Below, one piece after another: positions 1 through 10,560 of a stretch of 64,000 nucleotides of DNA. Position numbers and translations under genes: made by a program. Under the pieces are notes generated by a model. That model was not told the DNA's origin. It did no database searches and saw nothing but the letters and a program-made list of their open reading frames with translations. Source of the DNA: Polydactylus sextarius (taxonomy: Eukaryota; Chordata; Actinopteri; Polynemidae); the NCBI GenBank assembly GCA_016801845.1, contig CM028923.1, positions 15,376,679 to 15,440,678 on the forward strand, given 5' to 3'. Each line of letters opens with the position of its first letter. Position 1 is the stretch's first letter.

Positions 1-1063
1 TGTGGGCACTCAGGAGAGCTTGCTAGAGAACCAACCTCACAGGGCCACCTGGCTACAGGTGTTTATATCCAGCAGCCGAGGTTAAAACACAAGGCTGACA
101 AACCCTGGAAGGAAATAGTGCTACACAGAAGCACACCCACATGATGATGCTAACGAGGAACAGTGCCATAGGAGTGATGGAGGAAGTGTTAGGAGATGAA
201 AGGACAGGAGATAAGAAGAGATCTGGAGATCTCCTCCATCTGTCTCCTCCTGTCCCTCTCTGCTGCTCCCGTATCTAAACATCTTGTCTGACTCACTCCG
301 GGGTCTTACATCTTCCTCTCTTTTTTCTTGTTGTTGCCTTTTCATGTAAAAATTAAAATTTGACATACCCACGGCTAAAAATTGTTTGTGAAAAATAATG
401 AGGCTGTTCCGTCAATGTTTCAGAAGAAAGAGGACGTTGACATGGATGTGGGAGGACGTGGGAAACTCCCTCCCACATTGATTTTTCCACACATCAGTGA
501 CTACTTAGTTGTGAAAAAACTCATATTGGTTTATTTGGTTAAAACCAAACCTGAACCAGAACCTATGCTATGATACTGGTTGAGGTGCGTCCTTATACTC
601 GTAATGTTAATTTCTGTCATAGTTACAATGATTGTCTGTTCAATCAGTTATATATCTATTTTAACTTTTGTGTGATTCAGATGTGTGGGAGCAGACTACT
701 CATGGAAAAAAGGGTTGATAAGGTCAATGAGTCAAGGGGGAGAACATGCATACTCTACACAGAAAGACCACAGCTTGTGATCCAAACCAGAGCTTTCTTA
801 CTGTGAGGAGACAGAGTTAACCGCTGCACCACCATGCTGCTGTATAATACTGAATCATTTCATTGTAAATATAATAAAAAACAGCTGCAGCAGATTTGCT
901 GTTTACTACAGGACTACTCATAAAAACGTCACAATAAGGACTTGCTGAAGTTTTTCAGATTGTTTAAACAGGAGTATGAGGTGCAAGTAACATAGAGTTG
1001 TGTTAACATGCACCTCTGAGTGCGGCAGTGCGCTGGAGGAGAGAAGGTCGATCGGTTTTCAAC

Positions 1064-1195
1064 ATGAGCAGCTGTTTCATGGAGCTGCCGGTGACTCAGG
1101 CTGAGACGAGCTGTGTTTCAGAGCAGGAGGCTGAGCGCCCAGTGACCAGCTGGCCACCATGCAGCAGGAATCACAATGAGTCGGACAGTCTGTAA
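1064..1195 (+). other. Unassigned 43-codon ORF, possible cryptic or alternative exon
   Basis: An ATG in good context (A at -3) opens 43 codons ending in TAA at 1193-1195. Local composition is richer in G and C than its surroundings, and the frame also stays open upstream of the ATG for some distance. The last codons overlap a donor-like sequence (AGTCT|GTAAGG), which would end an exon in phase 2, the phase at which tmtc1 exon 2 begins. I recognise no domain, signal peptide or membrane segment. It could be an alternative first exon, a non-coding exon or chance. There is no independent support. Confidence 0.2.
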
Positions 1196-2650
1196 GGGGG
1201 CTGCACCAGATGTTCAGCATGTTGTAGACCGACTCTGCTGTCTGCCCTCAGGCTCTCCCTCATTCTCATGTACTTTTTGCTCTCTCACACTTCTCTTCCC
1301 TTTTGTTTCGTGACCTCAAGATGATCACAATTGAGACTATTGAGACTGTTTTTTTTTTCTAAACACATATTTCAGTTTCTAAGATTCCCTAATCTTAATG
1401 TAATAAGTGTGTGAATTAGATCCAGTAAAACCACTCCACAATAAATCCTGGTTTTGTGAAGCTAATAATGTTCAGTTTTCTTATGTTCTATTTAATCTAC
1501 ATATACTATTATATACCCTGTCATGCATATTGCATATTGACTCAATGTTGATTGATTCTAAAACATTTTGGTTGCTAGTTACAATAGTTTATTAATTAAA
1601 GAATATATATATATCTATGTTTTTTAATATCAGAGGTATGAAGAAGTACTTTGTGTTTTCATTTAGACATTCACATTATGAGGAACGCCATGATTTAAAA
1701 AAGCCCGACAAGGTGGGATGAAAGAGTAAATATGATCGATTAAATCTCACTTTGTGCAATTTAATTTTGTACGCCTTCCAACCAATCAAAACACAATAAC
1801 ACACTACATTTATTTGCAAAATGATAATAGCAATATACAGACTGCAGGGAGTCCCATTCTACAGCCAACAAGAAGTTAACAGAGAGATAACAAGAGCAGG
1901 AGAATCCGTGTGTGTGTGTGAGCCAGTTCATCATCAACTGCTGCTGCTTAAAACTCGGATTGGATTGGTCTGGTCCAAGCTCTTTTATCTTCTCTTGTTC
2001 CTCGGATGTAAAAGGATGTTTCTGTGATGAAAGAGGTAAATTGTGTCTTTGGCGTAGGTTCACTTAAAATAGCTACTCTCTGAAAGCTCAGGTCTGACGG
2101 CAGCATTGAGTCAAAAATGAAAGTCTAAATAAACAACGTCGTAATTGGCTATTACTATTTGAATTATGGAAAAGCAATCAATTTTGACTCTATAAAATCA
2201 ATTTCAATTTTTTTTCCCTTAATTAATTAATTCATGTTTAATATAATGAGATGTAACAACTTTTTATACTTTATTTAGACAATGTGCCACAAAACTAAAT
2301 TTCCCCCAAACTTTTTTTTTTTTTTTTTTTGTATTGCATGTACACCCTTATTCATACAGCAACATTACAGTGAATTAAGCAATTAAGCAGGACTTTATTT
2401 TGTACAGTTTTATTTCAGTGGATGACCTGGCTGAGCCGTTACCCACCACATCGATGTGTCTCCTTCAGGAGCATCACGTCGCCCTGCTCCTCCTGTCAGC
2501 CAAGGTCGGTCATGTGTCGGTGCGCGGAGGAAAAGGTCAAACTCGTGTCACCGCTGACAGCCAGTCTGCAGTTTCCACCAGTTTTTTTTTTTTTTTTTTT
2601 TTTTTTTGCTGCTGATGTTTCTGTCCGCCTGGACAAGCAGCGTCCTCGCC

Positions 2651-2660
2651 GCGCATGCGC
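2651..2660. promoter_or_regulatory. Palindromic NRF1-like site
   Basis: GCGCATGCGC matches the palindromic core bound by nuclear respiratory factor 1. It sits in a locally CpG-rich stretch (about 2500-2700) roughly 0.7 kb upstream of the tmtc1 start codon. NRF1 sites of this kind are typical of CpG promoters, so this may mark an upstream promoter or a proximal control element. Binding is inferred from sequence only. Confidence 0.4.
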
Positions 2661-3218
2661 TCACGGGTGGGTTCGCTGTACCGATGACGCGTTCAAGTAC
2701 TCTACACAAACTGGAATATTCAGGACAAGTGGCTTGGCTTTTTGTCCCGTTGTTGATAATGCAATTTCTAACATTATATTATTATAGTAAGCTACAAACT
2801 TCCATGTCAACTCCAAGGGGATTTTATTAAATTATTCTCTTCAGGAGAATCTTGTTTCTTCTGTTCTTAATTTTAAATGAAAAGTAACTTTATTGAGTTT
2901 TTCTTAAATAATGTTTTTTTTTTTTTTTTTAAATATGTCCTTGTACATTATGGTAGCATACTGTCACATCTTAAAAATGTCTTATTTGTGAGAAAAAGAC
3001 CATGAGAACGAGGTGGCGTTGAGTTAAACATCTATTTCCAAGCTCAAGCGCATTCAGCATCTAACCACATAAGTAAAATAAATTAGATCAATAGTTATAT
3101 TAAATAAATCAAATCAGGGTACATTAAAATAGAAAAATTAAATGAAATAATAAAGAAAAGAAGCAGATGGCATGTGGGTAGAACAGTTAAAAAAAAACGC
3201 CGGTACTCTTCTGAAAGC

Positions 3219-3225
3219 TATAAAT
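3219..3225 (+). promoter_or_regulatory. tmtc1: TATA-like box upstream of tmtc1
   Basis: The sequence GCTATAAATCC lies about 170 bp before the tmtc1 ATG, at the edge where AT-rich DNA turns CpG-rich. A start site 25-30 bp downstream (about 3245-3255) would give a 5' UTR of about 140 nt. The position is plausible, but no transcript evidence is available and the gene could instead use dispersed starts. Confidence 0.35.
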
Positions 3226-3317
3226 CCGACATTCGCCGACGGTGCCTGAAGGCAGCACAACACATCCTCACCGTCCCCGCAGTCCTCAGCTCACACAGCC
3301 GCGACCTGCCAGACGGA

Positions 3318-3392
3318 ATGGACGTATCCTCTGGTGCTCTCAGTTTCATCTTCAGCCCAGTGGAGCCGCGGGAGAAACCGGGACCGACATGA
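3318..3392 (+). other. uORF of 24 codons overlapping the tmtc1 start codon (ATGA)
   Basis: This upstream ORF starts at an ATG with G at -3 and G at +4, a strong context. It runs 24 codons and ends with TGA at 3390-3392. The tmtc1 ATG is at 3389-3391, so stop and start share bases in the tetranucleotide ATGA. If transcription begins near the TATA-like box, this is the first ATG on the mRNA, and tmtc1 would have to be reached by leaky scanning or by reinitiation. The peptide has no recognisable domain, so any role would be in translational control. The sequence facts are certain; the regulatory role is inferred. Confidence 0.5.
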
Positions 3393-3684
3393 CAGCACCG
3401 GGACGGGAGAAGAAAGTCCGCCATCAGGCGCGGATGATCGTCCGGCCGGAGACGGTGTGGGCTGCGGGTCGCTACGCCGCGCTGGTCGCCCTGTGCGCCC
3501 TGTGCTACAGCAACTCTCTCCGCGGGGAGTTGGTGCACGACGACGTGTGGGCTATCATCAACAACCCGGACGTCCGACCGGGCTCCAGCCTCAAAAACAT
3601 CTTCAGCAACGACTTCTGGGGCAAGAGGATGGCGGACAACACGAGCCACAAGTCGTACAGACCTCTGTGCATCCTCACCTTCAA
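3389..3684 (+). CDS. tmtc1: tmtc1 exon 1 (coding part): N-terminus of transmembrane O-mannosyltransferase targeting cadherins 1
   Basis: Encodes residues 1-98 plus two bases of Lys99. TMTC proteins are ER multi-pass membrane enzymes that O-mannosylate cadherin-type domains and carry C-terminal luminal TPR repeats. Visible here are a basic cytosolic N-terminus, a first membrane segment at about residues 27-43, and then the luminal loop with VHDDVWAI. D51/D52 form the Asp-Asp pair expected of GT-C type transferases. NNPDVRPG, NDFWGK, a sequon N84-T-S and SHKSYRPL follow. The VHDDVWAI/NNPDVRPG wording fits TMTC1 better than TMTC2 or TMTC4. The start is the first ATG in this frame; M16 is an alternative. 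The donor AA|GTAAGT is a full consensus and leaves phase 2. Antisense and out-of-frame ORFs here are shadows of this exon. Confidence 0.93.
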
Positions 3685-3819
3685 GTAAGTTCATCCCGCT
3701 CTCACAACTCTGTCCTCCCGCACCTGGAGCCTCCACAGCGGACACCTCCCGCTGCCCTGACCGCTCTCTGATCACTAACAACCGCACAGCGGTCCAGCTG
3801 TGGAAACACGCAGTAAGGC

Positions 3820-3827
3820 TGACGTCA
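3820..3827. promoter_or_regulatory. CRE-like palindrome
   Basis: TGACGTCA, the full CREB/ATF consensus palindrome, lies about 135 bp inside intron 1, just downstream of the CpG-rich exon 1. Functional CRE sites cluster close to promoters, so the position is suggestive. Occupancy is not shown by the sequence. Confidence 0.35.
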
Positions 3828-4671
3828 TCCAGCTGTTGCAGCCTCACGGTCAACTTTAGACTGAGTGAAGCCTCATATCTGTTCACATTACACTGCGATG
3901 GGCTAATCTGACTCCACAGAGCTATAACTGTGGTCACTATGAAGTCATGATAAAACCACAAGAGTTTTTTTGTTTGTTTGTTTTACTTCTCATTATAAAT
4001 GTGCAGAGCAGGAGTCGGAGCTGGTGGAGCAGCTCTCTGTCCAACTGCGCATTGAACTTGTCCCAGCACATCCCAGCCCTCCTGCCCACACCACCATCGC
4101 TTCATAGCAATTTGCAAATCAGGTTTAGGGATTAGAGGAATTCACATGACACTGAGCCAAAAAACACATGGAAGTGAAACATGTGGAACTTGATGCTCAA
4201 CTTGAAAGGACTTGACGAGTGTGACGGTGGTAGAGCTGGTGGAGGATAGACGGAGGGAGGTGGAGGTGGATGAAGAGGAGGTCTGGCTGTTACACAGGGA
4301 GCTGGAGCTCCAGGAGGGCGGGTCTGCCGGGTCTCTGCTGGGCTCAGGTTGGCTGCTGTGATGTGATGGATGTGATGGAGGAACCAGGCGAGCTTCCAGA
4401 ACAGGGTGGGATTGTGTTTAAAATGAGGGGAAAGAGTTACAGCCCACTCAGTGTTAGTGCTAATGTGAAAAAAATGGATCTTGTGTGAGCCAAGATTCAC
4501 TTCTCTCAGATAGGCATCAGATATAATTCAGTGGATAATAATGGCTGTTTCTTCTCCAACTGAACCAGAACTGTAACGGTCCATAGTTCTGGAACCAGGC
4601 AGACAGAACCTGTAGGGGAGAATCTCTGCACTGCTGCTTAAACAGAAGCCTTTATTTTTGGAGCATTTTTC

Positions 4672-4735
4672 AAATGTAATATTATACTAAAAGCAATATA
4701 TATATATATATTGCTTTTAGTATAATATTACATTT
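4672..4735. repeat. 64 bp perfect palindrome with a (TA)n centre
   Basis: Two 32 bp arms are exact reverse complements with no spacer, centred between 4703 and 4704. Each arm is a non-repetitive AT-rich stretch with GC as its only internal G+C step (AGCA/TGCT), and the centre is alternating TA. It could extrude as a cruciform or fold as a long hairpin in the tmtc1 pre-mRNA. I see no clear target-site duplication or known transposon ends. Confidence 0.85.
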
Positions 4736-4829
4736 TTTCCATCACACAGAGATGGCAGCCTCCTGTTTTCCATTAAGGGCAGCAATAGCAAATATAGTCC
4801 CTTTACAGCTAAATACTGTGGTTGTGGCA

Positions 4830-5045
4830 GACGTAGAGGTAGAGCAGGTTCTCCACTAATCAGAAGGTCAGAGGTCAGCGGTTTGATAACCATCTCCTCC
4901 GGTCCGCCTGTTGAAGTGTCCTTGGGCAAGATACTGAACCCCAGGTTGTCCTGATGGCTGTTAATGCCATAATAAAAAACACAATATATAGAGATGCTGT
5001 GTGTGAGCGGGTGAATGGCAAAAGTTGTTTTTAGTGGTCAATAGA
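4830..5045 (-). repeat. Degenerate copy of a common teleost non-autonomous interspersed repeat
   Basis: Contains, in reverse orientation, the landmarks of the element seen more completely at 29285-29576: GTAGAGCAGGT, CACTAATCAGAAGGT, AAGTGTCCTTGGGCAAGATA, CTGAACCCC, CCTGATGGCTGT and GAGCGGGTGAATGG. The family resembles a short element scattered widely in fish genomes. Its exact class was not determined here. Confidence 0.6.
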
Positions 5046-7080
5046 TGACTTTCGTGTAGTTTAGCCAATAGATTTTAAATATGTACAGTTGCTATGTGGC
5101 ATTTGGTTCTATACCTCATCCCTTAAGGTTTTACATAAAGAATCATGTTGGTATCGGTTAAAAAACTGAAACAGGGTTTTCATTTTGGCACAAATACTGT
5201 TTTTTTTTTTTTTTTTTTCTGGTGCTATCCAACCTCTCCAACACTGAGAAATTTAGATCAGTATCAGTTGTACCTTTACATGTCAGCTTGCATATGGAAA
5301 TGTGACATTAAAGGAGCTCTTCACTGGTTTTTACACCGGAAGCATCAAGTATTCATTCATGAGTAGTGCCGGCTTGTGTTTGGAAAACAGTTCTGTGGTC
5401 AGTTCTTCTGTGACTGTAGGAGTCTCATTAAGGGTGGTCGAAGCTGCTGGAAAAAGGCTAATTTGTAGCACAATGTGCTGGAGAAAATACATGCCTCCAA
5501 GTTGAAATACAGGCAGATACAGATACAAGTATGTTCACATTTATCTTTAGCATCTGATTAAATTAATGGAATTAATTTTGTGTAATCATAATTAGCTCTA
5601 ATTTCTCAAATGGTCCCAGGGTCATATATATATTTAATAGTGTCAAGTCCTTGTGATGATATACTGAGCCTATTTCCTGAACAATGTGTGGACTGTACTT
5701 TATTCAGATTCATCTCTGCTGACGAGTGAACACCAGCCAACAGCTGTCTGCACACATCAGGCTGATGTCCTGATGATGAATCTGTGAGCAGACTGTCACT
5801 TTCTGTTCTGTCTGTGCTCCAAGTGATACACTTTTTTTTTTTTTTTCTTCAAACGCACAATTATCGTTACCCCAGCTGTCTCCTTGCACAGGTTTATCTA
5901 AAAAGTCTAGATACTGAATACTGAAGCATAACGGCCTGAATCGATGCCGGGCGTTGCAGAGTGGAATCGTGTGTGGAGATGAAATGTAAAACCTCTGATA
6001 ACGCAACCTTTTCCTTTATATCTGTTTTTTTTTTTTTTTTTTTTTAACCACCACATCGACCTGCTTCATTCAAAGGTCGGTGAGTCAATGTCTGGGCTCG
6101 TCCTGCTGCCACAGAGGTCAGAGCTATAAGAGAGGCATTGTGTTTCTAATGGCAGGGTGAGAAATGACCAAAATGGAAACACGGGAGATGCAAGCTTCTA
6201 CACATTCATACTCACACCGATCAGCTCTGTAACAAAAGGGATCATGTGATGGAAAACCTGTGCTGATGGGCTGACCATACTGTGTGCAACATTTGTTACT
6301 CTGCTGTTAACACAATATAAGTGTTGAACGCAACCCGGGACTTTCAGACGTTTGTTGCCATCGAGGATGGATGCTATCAGATCAGCGCTAGTCGTTACAC
6401 TTATTTAAGCTCTCCTTGCCTTTTTTGCACTCGCATACCTTCATTCTTGTGGTTATAATCACATGGCTTGGATCCTCCTGACGGTGAGGAAAATCCTCTT
6501 CCCTATCCTTTGGCTACTGATTCAGAAAAAGTGACTGTATATCTCCGTATTTCTTCCTACAGGATTCCCAGTTGACATTCTTTTGTAATGTTAACTGGGA
6601 TTGTTGTTTCATTTTCCAAAGACACTTTTAAAAGTAATTCAGGACCTTCGATTCGCCATTTTTTTTTTTTTTTACAAAGCAACCGAGTGTAACTGTAAAA
6701 GCCATTTAATTCGTTTATATCTTGTATCCTGATTGGCTGGAATGATTCTGTTGTATGTGCTTGACTGTGTATTTATCCGGAGATATTTTTGAAAACGATT
6801 TCATGTGGACAAAGTTAAAAGAAAAACGCACGTTTTTAAGAATTCTCGGCTACGTGCGTACGTAGCCTCAGAGTCTCATGACTGATGGAGATGACGCTGC
6901 TGGTGTCAGAGTTGTTGTTAGTCAAAAGTTGGTAGAGTATGTACCGTACAGATGTGAGAATGTCAGTTAGTGTTCTCATCTAAATGCTGGAAAGAAAGTG
7001 TCAAAACAAAGAGGCTGAATCCTGAAGTCTGCTACATGACGTTTGGGAAACATAGACGAGTGATATGGAAGATGATTGTT

Positions 7081-7100
7081 TGTGTGTGTGTGTGTGTGTG
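7081..7100. repeat. (TG)10 microsatellite
   Basis: Ten uninterrupted TG units within intron 1. Confidence 0.95.
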
Positions 7101-7341
7101 GTTTGGTACCATGACAGTCTTGGTATTTGATGATGCTCAGGCTAATTACACAACATCTCAAGCAGCTGCTCACCAGTCCTCCCTCTTGTTACACAGTTGC
7201 TGAAGAAGATATCGGCAGCTTCGCGCTCCTGCTGACAGCAGCCAGTGTGACTTCTGCTTCACACACACAAACACTGCACATGAGCGTGTGCCGGAGACAG
7301 CAGAGCTACAGTAATTGTGAGAGACAGTAGAGGGAAGGTGT

Positions 7342-7590
7342 GCTTCTCCACACCTCCGTCACCAAACCTCCTGACACATCTGGTCGGAGAATGAATGCGT
7401 AGCAGCACGGTTCTCCTCCATCAACGTCCATTGAAACACTCCCTCAGCCTGAATGTTAACTCTGAGCTGCCGTGTACAGGTGGAGGAAGGTGAAGCAGTT
7501 AACATCATCCTCGTCTGTGGAAATATACCAGTGTTTGTCTGATGCCAAAAGACTTTTTATAATCATAAAACATCAAGAGATAATAAAATA
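7342..7590 (+). repeat. Dispersed repeat, copy A
   Basis: About 240 bp that reappears in the same orientation at 9271-9505. Shared landmarks are CTTCTCCACACCTCCGTCAC, CAAACCTCCTGACACATCTG, ATGCGTAGCAGCACGGTTCT and ACAGGTGGAGGAAGGTGAAG. The two copies differ by scattered substitutions and a short indel (CAGTTTCTCTGAT is present only in the second), so they are old. I do not recognise the family. It may be a non-autonomous transposon or an old local duplication. Confidence 0.75.
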
Positions 7591-7939
7591 GTCCCTGACA
7601 GAACAGATTTGAAAAATTATTGATGAGGAGATAATTTGTTCAAACCAAGTGGTTGTTGTCAGGTGGGTTATTTGTCTGTGAGCCTTTTTGAATTACAGTT
7701 ACTTGACATTAATTTCCTCATTAGCCGTTCCAGTAAAATTACTCAAAACGAATGTTACTTCAGAGCCGCTGATGAGGCGTAATGAAACTTAAGAGGCACT
7801 GGAGAACAGTCGGTGTCCAGAGGGGGCAGAGTGAAGGACTGGCACATACGCACAAATGACGTGTATGTTTATTTTTGTATAAGTGGATTAATGAACCATT
7901 TTAAAATTTGATTTGATGTGAGTTTGGGTACACAAACTC

Positions 7940-7985
7940 GTCACATGTTCGGCTACCCATAGTTTTGGGTAACCGGACATGTGAC
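7940..7985. repeat. Imperfect hairpin, 20 bp stem, 6 nt loop
   Basis: Arms 7940-7959 and 7966-7985 pair over 20 bp with two positions that become G:U pairs in RNA. The loop is TAGTTT. A smaller inverted repeat (AGTTTG/CAAACT at 7921-7938) sits just upstream. It may be the remnant of a foldback element. Confidence 0.6.
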
Positions 7986-9270
7986 GGCTACTTTTAGTTT
8001 CCTACTTGAACGTTTTCACATGTCTCAGGTTGAGAAGGTCGTTCAGTGACAGTGACAACTATTTAATCAGGCTTTATCCTCTCAGCTCAACTCATTAATA
8101 TGTTCACAAATAATAAACTGTCACGGGTCTGCAGATCAACAGCACCAGTTATAAATAAATCTGTTCATAAATCAGTTATCAGTTAAAAACAAAATCAGTT
8201 TATTACTCATCTGAGTATGGATGACAATAACTTTTTCAACAAATAAAATTTGCTGAGTTTAAACAGTGATGTCTAATTATAGTTGCAAAATTATTGTTAT
8301 CTATGAAAGACATTAGGCAGCACACTACAGCAGCTTAGTAAATGACTCAGTTCAGCTCAGTGGTTGAGCTCTGTGCTTTACATACATCTACATCTAATTT
8401 TCTATTTAGCCGTATTCGATTTGAATATGATAATAAATGAGAACAGATCTTGTCATATAATTTCAGAGAGATGTAGGCACAGTTATTGTGTTAGGTATAA
8501 TTTTAGTGTTGTGACAACGCTGTCCTCTTTCTGTCGTGGGAAATAAGACACTTAACCTAACTTTTGTTTGAACGGGCGGGATGATTTTTCTTTTCAAATG
8601 TAAACAGGATCTCTTCATTGGGGCTTATTGGAGCAAGAGTGATTGAGATTGTGTTTGAAATGAAATGTGTTATAGGAAAAAAAAACACGCTAATTTGCAA
8701 ATTTCACAATACCAAAAGTGGCAAGTGAATTTACATTTGCGGCGTAGTTCTGAAACTGACACTGTGTCGCCTTCACCGCTTATATTCAGTTCAACTTGAT
8801 CCAACCTCCTTCTTTTAATATTATACTGCCACCATCTTAACTGTGTCTAAATGATCACCACCTGCAAATGAAGACACAAGAGTAAAAAGTAGAGAGTAGA
8901 GTGAAATGAGCAAAACAGAACCAAATTAGCAAAAATCACATATTAATTTTCTTCGTTTTGCTTCTTCGTGCACTGAATTTGCACCTATTGCTTCATTAAT
9001 ATAACAGTCTATGTTAGGTCTATGATATAAATGTGTCTGCAAACAGCAACATAAAACATAGCCTAGGTTACAGAGATTTATTTTGTCTATGTAGCACTAT
9101 TGATGAGTGAAAGGCTGTTTAGTCACGCTTCGCTGCAGCTGATAAAATCACGTCAGGTCTTTTTGCGCTTCTGATCATTGACGACAGTAATGGTGAGATG
9201 CATTCGAGAAAAAGTTGATTAAAATAAAACAAAAGAAAAAAAAAGAAACAAGTGATAGGTGTTGACTTAG

Positions 9271-9505
9271 CTTCTCCACACCTCCGTCACCAAACCTCCT
9301 GACACATCTGAGTGGAGAATCAATGCGTAGCAGCACGGTTCTCCTCCATCAATATCCATTGAACCACTCCCTCAGCCTAAATGTTAACTCTGAGCCGCTG
9401 TGTACAGGTGGAGGAAGGTGAAGCAGTTAACATCATCCTCAGTTTCTCTGATCTCTGTCTGTGGAAATGTACCAGTGTTTGTTTGACGCTAAAAGGGCTT
9501 TTCAT
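9271..9505 (+). repeat. Dispersed repeat, copy B
   Basis: Second copy of the repeat at 7342-7590, same orientation, about 1.9 kb downstream. It is followed at once by a 16 bp hairpin (9512-9548) that copy A lacks. Confidence 0.75.
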
Positions 9506-9511
9506 AATTAA

Positions 9512-9548
9512 AAGCATTAAGACAGGTTGTCGACCTGTCTTAATGCTT
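9512..9548. repeat. Hairpin with 16 bp perfect stem
   Basis: Left arm 9512-9527 and right arm 9533-9548 are exact reverse complements separated by TGTCG. It lies at the right end of the dispersed repeat copy B. It is too short on its own to be called a microRNA precursor. Confidence 0.7.
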
Positions 9549-10100
9549 GATGAATGCGTGATGCTCAGGTTAAAACTGCAGTAATTGATGCTCCGTCTAT
9601 TACGCATGTTTCCATAGCACCTTTAAGCACCTGTGTCTTTCACCTCACGCAATATCTCCTTCCTCTTGTTACCTCTTGCATTTACAACCCTCCCCCGTCC
9701 TCCCCCCCAGGGGAGGCTTTCCTCTCACTTTAAAAAACCTCCTGTGTTGAATGCAAAGATAGCAGCGGTGTTGATGGAACTGGATGTTCTGTTGAAATGT
9801 TTCCACATCAGTCAGGATGTTTCAGTGAGTCTGCTCTGAAACTCATTCAGGTAAGCGGGCTGGTAACATTTCCAAACACTGATCCGCTCCGTTCTTGCGT
9901 CTCGGTGCGTGGAACCCTCCGGATGACTTTTCCTCTGCACGAGATGAATCGAGCGATTATCTGGATCATCTGACGAGGACTTTTTTATTAAATGCATGCA
10001 GAATAACAGATGGGTGCAGCCGTCCAACACCTGTGTCCTTGGGGGTCACTTGCGCATTTGTCTGCTTCACATACGGGTGAGAGCACATGCACCCACCTTA

Positions 10101-10128
10101 GTGTGTGTGTGTGTGTGTGAGAGAGAGA
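10101..10128. repeat. (GT)n followed by (GA)n
   Basis: About nine GT units pass directly into a short GA run, a compound microsatellite in intron 1. Confidence 0.9.
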
Positions 10129-10336
10129 CACAAGAACACACACTCCCCTGTGGTGAACCTATGGGAGATACAGCTCCGTCTTGTCTGTGCCAGTGTACAC
10201 TGCAGGTGTTTTGTGATCAAGGTGACGTGCACAGAGAGAATACACACGCACACACACACTCACTTACACACTGCAAAACACAGCCTCAAGGCTTTTTACA
10301 GCCATGCCCTGATGTGTGGCACAAACTGAGCAGTGA

Positions 10337-10560
10337 TTGCAGCGACAAAACAAGGAAAAGAGAGAAATAGGGAGGAGGGAAGGAGGGGGGGAAATAGCGA
10401 GAGGCCATGTGATTAAAATAGAAACAAGAGGACAGACAACACAAGAGAGGCCAGGAAGAAGTGGTGACGGATGCTCTTTTATTAAAAGAGGAGGAGCGGG
10501 AGAAGGAGATGAAGACGAGTAAACGATAGAACGAGACAAGAGCAGATGATGTAGAGCGAA
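10337..10560 (+). repeat. Purine-rich block on the gene's sense strand
   Basis: A stretch with a strong excess of A and G on the + strand, densest at 10347-10400 where GGGAGGAGGGAAGGAGG-type runs occur. Two comparable blocks lie at 20225-20580 and 62690-62800, also with purines on the + strand. Long polypurine tracts can form triplex DNA. No coding potential is evident. Confidence 0.6.

Larger units (their letters stand above)
1..3218. other. Upstream (5') region of tmtc1, no supported gene
   Basis: Mostly AT-rich DNA with poly-T tracts (about 2310-2331, 2581-2607, 2917-2931). Two patches stand out. Positions 1020-1200 are GC-richer and hold a 43-codon ORF followed by a donor-like sequence. 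Positions 2500-2700 are CpG-rich and hold a palindromic NRF1-like site. I see no conserved protein and no recognisable RNA gene. The short ORFs elsewhere in this stretch have no family resemblance and look like chance. Confidence 0.6.

Noticed and set aside
3334..3771. Second + strand ORF of 145 codons over exon 1
   Set aside because: Out-of-frame shadow of exon 1 that reads through the splice donor; arginine/glutamine/proline-rich product typical of a shifted GC-rich frame.
3218..3961. Minus-strand ORF of 247 codons over tmtc1 exon 1
   Set aside because: It is antisense to a confirmed exon; the GC-rich coding sequence lowers stop frequency on the other strand. The translation shows no family resemblance.
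9512..9548. Hairpin considered as a microRNA precursor
   Set aside because: A 16 bp stem with a 5 nt loop is shorter than a normal precursor, and it borders a dispersed repeat.
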